Origin: JBCDCU01 sp039180865
Lineage (GTDB): Bacteria; Pseudomonadota; Alphaproteobacteria; Rhizobiales; JACESI01
NCBI GenBank assembly: GCA_039180865.1
Contig: JBCDCZ010000127.1
Location: forward strand, 1 to 12,121
Direction: 5' to 3'
DNA length: 12,121 nt
Part shown: positions 1 through 6,336 of the stretch, in pieces
How positions within the stretch are numbered: position 1 is the stretch's first letter
Layout of the letters: every line of letters begins with the position of its first letter
Notes under the pieces: model-generated
What the model was told of the DNA's origin: nothing
Databases searched by the model: none
Seen by the model: only the letters and a program-made list of their open reading frames with translations
Made by a program: the position numbers and the translations under genes

Positions 1-439
1 GGAAAGCCCGGATATCTGGGCAGATATCGAGTTCTTGAAGCGTAAAGTCGATGCGGGTGCCGATCGCGCGATCACACAGTTCTTTTTTGATAATGATGCG
101 TTTGAGGCCTATTTGGAGCGTGTCAGGCGTGCCGGTATCACAATTCCAATTATTCCCGGGATTGTTCCTGTCCATAATTTCAAACAGGTTGCGCGGTTTG
201 CAGCAAAGTGCGGCACTCATGTACCACGCTGGCTTGCTGAACGGTTCCGTGGACTTGAGAACGATCCTCAGACCCGGCGGTTGGTTGCCGCAGCAGTGGC
301 TGCTGAACAGGTTTGGGACCTTGTCGACCGAGGGGTCAATGACTTCCATTTCTACACGATGAACCGTGCTGAGCTCGTCTATGCGATCTGCCACATGCTC
401 GGCGTGAGGGCTCCGGTAACCGATCAAGAAGCGGCTTAA
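1..439 (+). CDS. metF: 5,10-methylenetetrahydrofolate reductase, C-terminal part (5' end outside window)
   Basis: Cytoplasmic flavoenzyme that reduces 5,10-methylene-THF to 5-methyl-THF, the methyl donor for methionine synthesis. Only the last 145 or so codons are present, read from base 2 and ending in TAA at 437-439. Family signatures are clear: a stretch reading KVDAGADRAITQFFFD, then a PGIVPV segment, then CGTHVPRWL, and near the end DFHFYTMNR, the conserved HFYT-NR box close to the C-terminus of MetF proteins. The length after this box fits a natural end, so the gene looks intact on this side. No start can be judged because the gene begins before the window. Downstream is a small GC hairpin (441-463). 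Identification is confident; partner genes of the methionine pathway would lie upstream and cannot be seen. Confidence 0.95.
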   Translation, partial: ESPDIWADIEFLKRKVDAGADRAITQFFFDNDAFEAYLERVRRAGITIPIIPGIVPVHNFKQVARFAAKCGTHVPRWLAERFRGLENDPQTRRLVAAAVAAEQVWDLVDRGVNDFHFYTMNRAELVYAICHMLGVRAPVTDQEAA

Positions 440-440
440 A

Positions 441-463
441 GCCGAAGGGGCGCCTTCCGGCGC
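441..463 (+). terminator. Weak hairpin after metF
   Basis: Directly after the metF stop, GCGCC (450-454) pairs with GGCGC (459-463) around a TTCC loop. An alternative fold pairs 441-448 with 453-461 with one bulged base. No run of T follows, so this is a possible metF 3' end structure rather than a convincing intrinsic terminator. Confidence 0.35.
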
Positions 464-488
464 TATAACGAAAGGTTCCTGGCCCCAA

Positions 489-522
489 AGAAAAACCGGG
501 ATGCTTTTTTCGCATCCCGGTT
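489..522 (-). terminator. Intrinsic terminator for the - strand microprotein gene
   Basis: A perfect 11-bp inverted repeat pairs AACCGGGATGC (494-504) with GCATCCCGGTT (512-522) around a 7-base loop. Read on the - strand, the stem runs straight into a T-rich tail (GGTTTTTCTTTGG); on the + strand the following bases are TGTGTTCGG, with no T tract. The polarity therefore fits a transcript coming from the - strand gene that stops at 588, about 65 bases before the hairpin. It could also give some termination of metF read-through. Confidence 0.75.
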
Positions 523-587
523 GTGTTCGGTTTCTTGCCACAGCCACGATCTGACCAGCTGCATGGGTCTGGCCAGATGGGCCATGT

Positions 588-665
588 CTAGATGTAACCG
601 GCTACGATGGCCGCCAAAAAGACAAATGCCGCATACATAACCAGAGTACCAAACGAACGTACCAT
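588..665 (-). CDS. 25-residue single-span membrane microprotein
   Basis: An ATG at 665-663 on the - strand opens a 25-codon frame ending in TAG at 590-588. A perfect AGGAGG lies at 677-672, six bases before the ATG, which is better than the ribosome site of most genes in this window. The product starts MVRSFGTLVMYAAF and goes on through a wholly hydrophobic stretch to a C-terminal GYI. It is thus one predicted transmembrane helix with a single positive residue (Arg3) near the N-terminus. A strong intrinsic terminator of the correct polarity follows at 522-489. I do not recognise a family. Small single-span proteins of this sort often bind larger membrane complexes, but nothing here names a partner. 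The gene is convergent to metF and divergent from the DUF2336 gene. Confidence 0.72.
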   Translation of the reverse strand: MVRSFGTLVMYAAFVFLAAIVAGYI

Positions 666-677
666 TATTCGCCTCCT

Positions 678-1142
678 CTGTGTTCCAGCCTTATACCTCC
701 GGGCCGGAAATCCGATTGCAGCACGATACTCCCTATATCGATCAGTTGGTCACTTCGTCATCGACCGGATCGCCGATTGAAATAACCAGTCCGAAAGCGC
801 GCTGCTGCCGGAATATAAATCAAAGTTTGGTGGAAAAAATTAGGCCTGTCTAACAAAACTTGTGCTGCGATGCAGCAAAAATTAAAATGTCCTTTTTATC
901 AATGGCTTAAAAATTTCGTTTCACTTGTATACCGATGACATTGTCAAACAATACATTAGGTGTAGTTTGATGTTTAGATAATAATATTTAAAATTTCACA
1001 GAATGATTTCGCGGGTTGATACGATAAACTTCATAATACTGACGCAATTGAGGGGAAATTAAGGCTTAATAGCTGTTTAATAAAATCGTTATAATTCTTA
1101 GTGAACGGGAGGTTCCCAGCACTTACAAAAGCTTTCACGTCG
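678..1142. other. AT-rich intergenic region between the microprotein gene and the DUF2336 gene
   Basis: About 460 bases without a convincing gene. The part nearest the microprotein is of ordinary composition and should hold its promoter on the - strand, but I cannot place one with confidence. From about 820 to 1100 the DNA is strongly AT-rich, with runs such as AATATTTAAAATTT. A consensus TATAAT sits at 1090-1095. No tRNA, repeat or mobile element end was recognised. Confidence 0.5.
1067..1095 (+). promoter_or_regulatory. Candidate sigma70-type promoter for the DUF2336 gene
   Basis: A perfect -10 hexamer TATAAT (1090-1095) has only a poor -35 match (TAATAG, 1067-1072) at the usual 17-base spacing. 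Transcription would begin near 1101-1103. That argues against the GTG at 1101 as translation start and favours the ATG at 1143. The surroundings are very AT-rich, so a chance TATAAT is possible. Confidence 0.4.
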
Positions 1143-2042
1143 ATGTCGCTTGCCAGCCTATTCGAAACGGCGCTTCAGGAACTGCAGTCTCAGCGGCTTC
1201 CAGATCTCGTGATTGCATTGTGCGAAGCCTCATTGGAGCAAGACCTTTCCGACACCGGTGAGGAGCAAAAGCTCATCGGTATTGTGGAATATCTGCTCGG
1301 TATCGCCGATTGGTCCGCGCGAAAAGAGATCGCCGACAGGGTGATTACGATGAGTGGGCTGTCTTCCCAGATTTATCTCTGCTTTGCTTGCGATCGTTTT
1401 TCAATCGCAGAGCCGTTTCTGATGCCTGATTTCTATCTATCAGTCGAAGACTGTCTGCATATCGCCCGCAATACTACGAAAGAGCATCGTGTGGCGTTGA
1501 CCAGACGTGCGGAGCTCCCATCGGTTGTTGTTCAGGAGCTTATGCGAAGCGGTGAGATTGAGGTTGTCAGGGCACTTAATGAGAACCAGGAAGATGCCGT
1601 TATCTTTGAATACGACGATACAATCGATCCGGAAGCGAAACCGGGCGAGGGTGATGACGACGGTGACAACTCAGGTGCGGCGCAGGAAGTCAATGCACTC
1701 GATCTCATGGTGTCGAGTTTTGCTGCTAAGAGCCGATACTCCGATTTGATCGAAACGCTTTCCAAGAATGCGCATTTGCCGAAAGCGATCGTCAAGGAGC
1801 TATTCAGCAAACCAGAGGCAGAGCCCTTTTCCATCCTTTGCAAGGGGCTTGGAGTGGGTGACGACGCCTTCAGCGTCGTTGCACAATTCAGATCACGGCG
1901 GCTTGGTCAACTTGCCCGCCTTGGCGAACAAGCCGCGGAAGACTACCGATCTCTCGACAGCGAGTACGCCCTTGCGATGCTGAAAGAGCTTCAGGCGCAA
2001 AATTCCTGGTTACCGAATGTTGCGGGAATGGCAGGCGATTAA
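1143..2042 (+). CDS. DUF2336 alpha-helical repeat protein
   Basis: A 299-residue cytoplasmic protein of the alphaproteobacterial DUF2336 family, whose molecular role is not established. The family pattern is seen at about residues 103-160: a run containing FYLSVEDCLHIARNTTKEHR, then RRAELPSVVVQELMRSGEIE and VRALNEN. This matches the HEAT-like repeat with its HR..., LP...V... and NxxA positions. A second repeat follows an acidic Glu/Asp-rich linker (about residues 170-185) and reads SRYSDLIETLSKNAHLPKAI. The C-terminal third is helical and ends with a YALAMLKELQAQ segment. There is no signal peptide or membrane span. ATG 1143 is chosen although its ribosome site is poor. A GTG at 1101 would add 14 residues but lies at the expected transcription start. 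The gene stands apart from moxR by 113 bases. Confidence 0.8.
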   Translation: MSLASLFETALQELQSQRLPDLVIALCEASLEQDLSDTGEEQKLIGIVEYLLGIADWSARKEIADRVITMSGLSSQIYLCFACDRFSIAEPFLMPDFYLSVEDCLHIARNTTKEHRVALTRRAELPSVVVQELMRSGEIEVVRALNENQEDAVIFEYDDTIDPEAKPGEGDDDGDNSGAAQEVNALDLMVSSFAAKSRYSDLIETLSKNAHLPKAIVKELFSKPEAEPFSILCKGLGVGDDAFSVVAQFRSRRLGQLARLGEQAAEDYRSLDSEYALAMLKELQAQNSWLPNVAGMAGD

Positions 2043-2155
2043 TTGTCTCGTCCGCCAAACCATGTATCGGATTTCCCAACGCAATCTTGACTGATTTTTC
2101 AATTGACAAGACCGCTTGTGCAGCCGATGCAGGGCGCTTAGCCAAGGAGCGGTCT

Positions 2156-2998
2156 ATGCAGTTTTCGGGTACCAAGCATTACATCAGCGATCATGATCTG
2201 ACCGTCGCGGTCAACGCAGCCATTGCGCTGGAACGTCCGCTTCTGGTCAAAGGGGAGCCGGGGACCGGGAAGACTGAACTCGCACGTCAGGTGGCGGCGG
2301 CACTTAATGTCGACCTTCTCGAATGGCACGTAAAATCAACGACGAAAGCGCAGCAGGGTCTCTATGAGTACGATGCTGTGTCGCGGTTGCGGGACAGCCA
2401 GCTTGGCGACAAACGGGTCGAAGACGTATCGAACTACATAAAAAGGGGAAAGCTCTGGGAGGCTTTCGTCCGTGATGAAAAAGTCGTGGTCCTGATTGAT
2501 GAAATCGATAAGGCGGACATCGAATTCCCGAATGACCTTCTGCAGGAGCTCGATAAGATGGAGTTTTTCGTCTACGAGACCGGCGAGACCATAAAAGCTC
2601 GGCACCGACCAATCGTTATCATCACGTCCAACAACGAAAAAGAACTGCCTGACGCCTTCCTGCGCCGCTGCTTTTTTCACTTCATTAAGTTTCCGGATCC
2701 CGACACTCTTAAAGCGATTGTCGATGTCCACTATCCGGGTATCAAACACAGCCTCGTCAATGCGGCGCTCACACAGTTTTATGAGATCCGGGAAACCCCG
2801 GGTCTTAAGAAAAAACCGTCGACATCCGAAGCGCTCGATTGGATCCGGCTCCTGGTTGCAGAGGATGTGGATCCGGCCACGCTACGCGACAATCCCAAGA
2901 ACGCATTGCCGAAGCTTCACGGAGCGCTCCTAAAAAACGAGCAGGACGTTCATCTTTTTGAACGGCTTGCATTTATGGCAAGGCGCGACGGACGCTGA
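2156..2998 (+). CDS. MoxR-type AAA+ ATPase
   Basis: A 280-residue cytoplasmic AAA+ ATPase of the MoxR group, thought to act as a chaperone that remodels or inserts cofactors into target complexes together with a VWA-domain partner. Walker A is GEPGTGKT at residues 33-40. Walker B is VVVLIDEID, with Asp115 and Glu116. The sensor-1 region is IITSNNEKELPDAFLRRC at about 155-172, whose double Arg is a candidate Arg finger. The start is ATG 2156, preceded by AAGGAG (2144-2149) at six bases; a TTG at 2087 would add 23 residues without family resemblance. The AEC permease gene begins two bases after the stop, so the two are probably co-transcribed and translationally coupled. The CoxE-like VWA protein normally found next to this ATPase is 6.7 kb downstream (9692-10879). 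Confidence 0.92.
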   Translation: MQFSGTKHYISDHDLTVAVNAAIALERPLLVKGEPGTGKTELARQVAAALNVDLLEWHVKSTTKAQQGLYEYDAVSRLRDSQLGDKRVEDVSNYIKRGKLWEAFVRDEKVVVLIDEIDKADIEFPNDLLQELDKMEFFVYETGETIKARHRPIVIITSNNEKELPDAFLRRCFFHFIKFPDPDTLKAIVDVHYPGIKHSLVNAALTQFYEIRETPGLKKKPSTSEALDWIRLLVAEDVDPATLRDNPKNALPKLHGALLKNEQDVHLFERLAFMARRDGR

Positions 2999-3000
2999 CA

Positions 3001-3927
3001 ATGGGCGCTATCTTAGAGGCGCTTCTCAATCCGATCCTGCCGATTTTCGCGGTTGCAGCTGTTGGTTTTGCTTTTGGCCGGATGGGCCTGTTTCAGCGCG
3101 AAATGGCCGGTGTGCTGAATTCTTTCGTTCTTCTGGTTGCGCTTCCAGCGCTCCTCTTTGCTTTTCTCGTTGAAGCACCGTTCGAACAATTCGAATGGCC
3201 GCTGGTCATAGGGTATTTTGCGGCAAGCCTTGCGGTCTATGCGATCGTTTTTGCGCTGATGCGTCTTATATTTTGTCTTCCCGTGCGCGAAGCTTTGCTG
3301 CTTGGGATGGTTGCGTGCTTTACCAACCATGTTTTCTTTGTTCTGCACATCGCCGAAATTTTGTACGGCGAAACCGCGCGGCTCGCCGTTCTTGCAATTA
3401 TCACGTTCGATGCGTTCGTGATCTTCGGCGGGACCTTCGTCGTTCTTGACTTTATGAAAGGACCTAAGGTCTCGCCAATGGGCGCAGTCCTGGTCCTTGC
3501 CAAGAATCCGATGCTGATTGCACTCGCGCTCGGTCTGGCTGTTGGGTGGGGTGATTTCCCGATTCATCCAGGTTTCATCACATATGCCGAATTTACCGGC
3601 GGAGCCGCAGCGCCCGCATCCATGTTTGCCCTGGGGCTGATATTATCCGGTGTCACTCTGGCGCGTTTTGATTGGCCCGCCCTTTCGGCGACAGCAGCCA
3701 AGCTGCTTCTCCATCCAACGCTGGTGGTGGGCCTATTTATGATCTTTCAGACTGCAACTCTACCGACCGATATCTGGTACAAGGCGCTCGTTTTTACAGC
3801 TGCGGGGCCGGCCGGTGCGATGCCGTTTGCCCTTGCTTTGCAATTCGGCGTCGACACATCACGCATCGTTCGAGCCATCATCTATTCGACTGTAATTTCC
3901 CTTATTACTCTGGCTGTTCTTGCATAA
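3001..3927 (+). CDS. AEC-family transporter (auxin efflux carrier-like permease)
   Basis: A 308-residue inner-membrane permease of the AEC family (PF03547), proposed to move small organic anions or metabolites; the substrate cannot be read from sequence. It is hydrophobic almost throughout, with roughly eight to ten spans. The first reads ILPIFAVAAVGFAFGRMGLF, the typical AEC opening with a Gly-x-x-x-x-Gly helix. A central hydrophilic break (about residues 152-160) separates two membrane halves, and the second half has the GGAAAPASMFALGLILSG stretch that is the strongest family signature. It begins two bases after the MoxR stop and has little ribosome site of its own, so it likely depends on translational coupling. 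A clear terminator follows at 3952-3975. AEC permeases are not usual parts of MoxR systems, so the link may be only an operon of convenience. Confidence 0.88.
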   Translation: MGAILEALLNPILPIFAVAAVGFAFGRMGLFQREMAGVLNSFVLLVALPALLFAFLVEAPFEQFEWPLVIGYFAASLAVYAIVFALMRLIFCLPVREALLLGMVACFTNHVFFVLHIAEILYGETARLAVLAIITFDAFVIFGGTFVVLDFMKGPKVSPMGAVLVLAKNPMLIALALGLAVGWGDFPIHPGFITYAEFTGGAAAPASMFALGLILSGVTLARFDWPALSATAAKLLLHPTLVVGLFMIFQTATLPTDIWYKALVFTAAGPAGAMPFALALQFGVDTSRIVRAIIYSTVISLITLAVLA

Positions 3928-3951
3928 CAATTGAGTGTAATGCGGCACTCC

Positions 3952-3975
3952 GCCCAAGTTTTGGGCTTTTCTTTC
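3952..3975 (+). terminator. Intrinsic terminator after the moxR-AEC operon
   Basis: GCCCAA (3952-3957) pairs perfectly with TTGGGC (3961-3966) around a three-base loop, followed at once by TTTTCTTTC. It lies 25 bases after the permease stop and closes the two-gene run, so the hemolysin III gene should have its own promoter. Confidence 0.85.
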
Positions 3976-4044
3976 GCTGGTATTCTGTCAGACTCCAGAT
4001 GTGCAACACGAGTCGAGCCTGTATTGCGTAAAGAAGGCCGGTGA

Positions 4045-4692
4045 ATGACCCGACCCTATCCCGACTATTCTTTTAATGAGCGCCTTGCAGATGGGATTGT
4101 TCATGTTGTCGGACTTGTTTTCGGCATCACAGCACTGACAATTCTGCTCTTATATACTGTTTACGACCATCCCTCGTTCACAACGATGATGGTGCTCGTA
4201 TACGGTGTGGCAATGGTATTGATGTTTGCCTGCTCCGCAGCTTATCACATGGTTCCGGTGTTGGGTCTTAAGGAACTCCTGAGGCGTGTCGATCAGTCCG
4301 CCATCTTTCTCAAAATTGCCGGTACCTACACTCCATTCGCGGCTTTGAAGCTGGGTGGTTTTTGGGGATATGGTCTTCTCGGCACAGTCTGGGCCGTGGC
4401 CTTTTTCGGGATTGGGCTCCTTATTCTGCAAGCGCGGCAAACCAACTTGATGGTATTCCTGTATCTTGCGCTCGGCTGGCTGGGCATCCTTGTGGTCTGG
4501 CCTCTCTTCGCGTCCTTATCGTCTGCTGTACTGACCCTGATTGTGACCGGAGGGGTCCTTTATTCGGCTGGAACAATCTTTCATGCCTGGCACAGCCTGC
4601 CATTCTCCAATGCGATCTGGCATGTTTTCGTGCTTGCTGCGACTGTGTGCCATTACTTCGCTGTGTTCGTCTCGGTTGTGATCGACCGCTAG
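4045..4692 (+). CDS. Hemolysin III / PAQR-like (CREST superfamily) membrane protein
   Basis: A 215-residue seven-span inner-membrane protein of the hemolysin III family (the YqfA/TIGR01065 group). Homology puts it in the CREST superfamily of putative membrane-embedded metal-dependent hydrolases, which includes adiponectin receptors and ceramidases; its substrate is unknown. The family residues are all present: Glu12, Asp16 and His20 in the first segment, Ser64 with Tyr67-His68 at the end of span two, Asp83 (RRVDQS), and the last-span pair His193 and His203 (WHVFVLAATVCHYF). The start ATG 4045 follows AAGAAGG at seven bases. Despite the name, haemolytic activity should not be assumed. The preceding terminator separates it from the AEC gene. 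Its stop codon lies in a hairpin loop (see 4683-4699). Confidence 0.9.
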   Translation: MTRPYPDYSFNERLADGIVHVVGLVFGITALTILLLYTVYDHPSFTTMMVLVYGVAMVLMFACSAAYHMVPVLGLKELLRRVDQSAIFLKIAGTYTPFAALKLGGFWGYGLLGTVWAVAFFGIGLLILQARQTNLMVFLYLALGWLGILVVWPLFASLSSAVLTLIVTGGVLYSAGTIFHAWHSLPFSNAIWHVFVLAATVCHYFAVFVSVVIDR

Positions 4693-4699
4693 GCGGTCG
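4683..4699 (+). terminator. Hairpin with the hemolysin III stop codon as its loop
   Basis: CGACCGC (4683-4689) and GCGGTCG (4693-4699) form a perfect 7-bp stem, and the three loop bases are the TAG stop codon itself. The tail (GCTGATTCATTC) has no real T run. It may mark the transcript end, perhaps with Rho, or protect the 3' end. Confidence 0.45.
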
Positions 4700-5161
4700 G
4701 CTGATTCATTCAACAGAATCATCCTATTTCAGCGGGCTTGTCGCTCCACCATGCTCGTACCTGCTTGCCGTTTTTACTTAAATAGTAAGTGAATTAAGGC
4801 GTTTGTTGAGCTCAAATTGCAGTAATTAGTTAGTATTGATGTTTTTCTTTTACCGATTTTCTCAATAAAATCATATGGAAATTTTCAAAATTTTTTTATA
4901 TTTTTTCTCATTTATAATATAGTTTGCTTGAAATGATAGCATTTGACTAAGATTCGAGCATTTTACTGTTGTTTTGTTGTAACACTCGGGCGGCTTAACT
5001 TATTTGCATAAATGTTAGGCTTGTTCAGTTTTTGACCTCATCGATAACGTGCGGGCCAGTTGAGATCGCGTTGTGATTTTTCGCGACTGCAACTCCGAGT
5101 TGGTGTGGTTTTTCGAAATCACGGCAACGAAACCTGTCACCAAATCCAGCAAGGAAAACCA
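4700..5161. other. AT-rich leader upstream of the outer-membrane protein gene
   Basis: About 460 bases without a gene. 4770-4980 is extremely AT-rich (runs of AAAATTTTTTTATATTTTTTC type). Closer to the gene lie an imperfect inverted repeat at 4993-5020 and a weak promoter-like pair, TTGTTC (5021-5026) and GATAAC (5043-5048), with a 16-base spacer. The long leader suggests a regulated or highly expressed porin-type gene. I see no small reading frame with a ribosome site. Confidence 0.5.
4993..5020. promoter_or_regulatory. Imperfect inverted repeat, possible operator
   Basis: GCTTAAC (4993-4999) pairs with GTTAGGC (5014-5020) with one G-T pair. Inside it, ATTT (5002-5005) pairs with AAAT (5010-5013) around GCAT. 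It lies just upstream of the best promoter-like pair for the outer-membrane protein gene. The site could bind a dimeric regulator; no known consensus was recognised. Confidence 0.35.
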
Positions 5162-5959
5162 ATGAAAAGAACACTTTCCATGGCGGCAATAGCGCTTCTC
5201 ACATTAGCGTCTGCCCAACAAAGCTTTGCAGCCGATCTCGACACAGCGCCGTTGGTCGAAGAGGTCGAAGAGAAATCCTCGTTGCTGCCAGGCGAAATTT
5301 CCGGATCTGTCGGTCTTTATTCCGACTATCGATTCCGAGGGATTTCGCAAACCGACCGTGGTCCTTCTGTCCAAGGCACGATCGATTACAGCATCGGTAG
5401 TCCTGTCGAAGGGATCGATATCTATCTCGGCGCTTTCGGGTCTAACATCAATTTCACACCCGTAGCGCCGGTTGAGGATGGATCTGTTGAATTTGATTTT
5501 TACGGAGGTCTCGCTGGCACGTTTAACGACGTTAACTGGGCCGTTGGCGCCATTTACTTCTTTTATCCAGACGCCAGCAGCACTCTGGATCAGGATTATG
5601 TGGAAGCGACGCTTGCCTTTGATTACGACGTTTTCGACGGTTTCAATGTAGGCCTGAACTACAATGTTTCGCCGGATTTCTTTGGCGGCATTGGCGTTGC
5701 CCATTGGATTCAGGGCACTGCGTCTTACTCCATACCGCTCATCGATGCTCTTCCGCTGACACTCGACGGATCGGTCGGATATCAGGAGTTTGAAGGAACG
5801 GGCGATTACGTTACGTGGCATGTCGGTCTAACAGCCGAGATCCACAAGCACCTCGACATCGGGGTTCAATACATCGACACGAACACCAACATACCTGGTG
5901 ATGAAGTCAGCAATATTTCAGGCGCAACGGCGCTTGGATTCATCTCAGCGAAATTCTGA
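5162..5959 (+). CDS. TIGR02001-type outer-membrane beta-barrel protein
   Basis: A 265-residue exported protein of the TIGR02001 family, probable outer-membrane barrel proteins of unknown transport role. The N-terminus is a classic Sec signal peptide (MKR then a hydrophobic AAIALLTLASA core) with likely cleavage after SFA at about residue 22. The family signature follows at about residues 46-70: SVGLYSDYRFRGISQTDRGP and then QGTIDYSI. After that come alternating aromatic/polar strands, and the chain ends in a hydrophobic strand finishing with Phe (FISAKF), the usual C-terminal signal for barrel assembly. The start ATG 5162 follows AAGGAA at five bases; upstream in-frame starts lack a signal peptide. 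An acidic EEVEEK segment sits between signal peptide and barrel. The gene is apparently transcribed alone, with a long AT-rich leader and a strong hairpin behind it. Confidence 0.88.
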   Translation: MKRTLSMAAIALLTLASAQQSFAADLDTAPLVEEVEEKSSLLPGEISGSVGLYSDYRFRGISQTDRGPSVQGTIDYSIGSPVEGIDIYLGAFGSNINFTPVAPVEDGSVEFDFYGGLAGTFNDVNWAVGAIYFFYPDASSTLDQDYVEATLAFDYDVFDGFNVGLNYNVSPDFFGGIGVAHWIQGTASYSIPLIDALPLTLDGSVGYQEFEGTGDYVTWHVGLTAEIHKHLDIGVQYIDTNTNIPGDEVSNISGATALGFISAKF

Positions 5960-5968
5960 TTTCTATAT

Positions 5969-6010
5969 CCGCCTGGAGCATGTCTGAGATCATTGGACAT
6001 GCTCCAGCGG
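5969..6010 (+). terminator. Long hairpin after the outer-membrane protein gene
   Basis: CTGGAGCATGTC (5973-5984) is perfectly matched by GACATGCTCCAG (5996-6007). With one bulged base, the arms extend to CCGC (5969-5972) and GCGG (6007-6010). The 11-base loop is not part of the pairing. It starts ten bases after the stop codon. No T run follows, so it may be a 3' stabiliser, a Rho-type end, or one copy of an interspersed palindromic repeat. Confidence 0.55.
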
Positions 6011-6336
6011 CGATCAATTTCATCCAAACTTTGATCATAAACGCGTAGGGAACAGACGCGCGGTCATTCATCAAGCAGACGCAGGAAACACGACCCAAAA
6101 GGCTGAACAGAAAAACGGCTTAATCTGTGCCTTCCGCCGGTTTGGGACGTCTATGGCGGTCGATCCTGACATCTCGTGCGCATTTTACAGACTATTTGCC
6201 ACCCCAAGTGCTGTTGACTTGATTTGAAAAGAGCACGGCCTTCGGTTAAGGAAGGGCGGTCCTGAAATCGGCAAAATCATCTTTGCCGTGAGGGTGTTTG
6301 TTTTTCAGATTCGCACATCATTTGGTGAATAAAGCT
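6011..6336. other. Gene-free region upstream of the dioxygenase pair
   Basis: About 325 bases with no supportable gene on either strand. Visible structure: GATCAA (6012-6017) against TTGATC (6031-6036), a TTGACT (6214-6219) without a matching -10 box, and the perfect hairpin at 6269-6288. It must carry the promoter of the dioxygenase genes, but I cannot place it. Confidence 0.45.
6269..6288 (+). promoter_or_regulatory. Leader hairpin before the first dioxygenase gene
   Basis: CGGCAAA (6269-6275) and TTTGCCG (6282-6288) form a perfect 7-bp stem with a six-base loop, 48 bases before ATG 6337. The following bases are T-rich after a short gap (TGTTTGTTTTTC at 6295-6306). It could be an attenuator, an RNA leader structure or an operator. 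Confidence 0.35.

Noticed and set aside
820..1100. AT-rich stretches (also 4770-4980) as possible replication origin or island borders
   Set aside because: No repeated boxes, no integrase, no tRNA target and no flanking direct repeats were seen; promoter leaders explain them well enough.
2087..2101. A 14-base match between 2088-2101 and the start of the exported hydrolase gene (8651-8664)
   Set aside because: A single 14-base identity in 12 kb is within what chance can give, and the flanks do not match.
2086..2108. TTGACT and TTGACA boxes upstream of the MoxR gene as promoter -35 elements
   Set aside because: No acceptable -10 box lies 16-18 bases downstream of either.
3013..3567. Long open frame on the - strand inside the AEC permease gene
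   Set aside because: It lies wholly opposite a clear membrane protein gene, and its highly charged product with no family resemblance is typical of antisense reading of hydrophobic codons.
4045..4692. Naming the hemolysin III-like protein a toxin
   Set aside because: The family name is historical; residues and topology point to a CREST/PAQR-like membrane protein, and nothing here supports a haemolytic role.
5204..5821. Long open frame on the - strand inside the barrel protein gene
   Set aside because: No ribosome site or family signature; the + strand frame has a signal peptide, family motif and C-terminal Phe.
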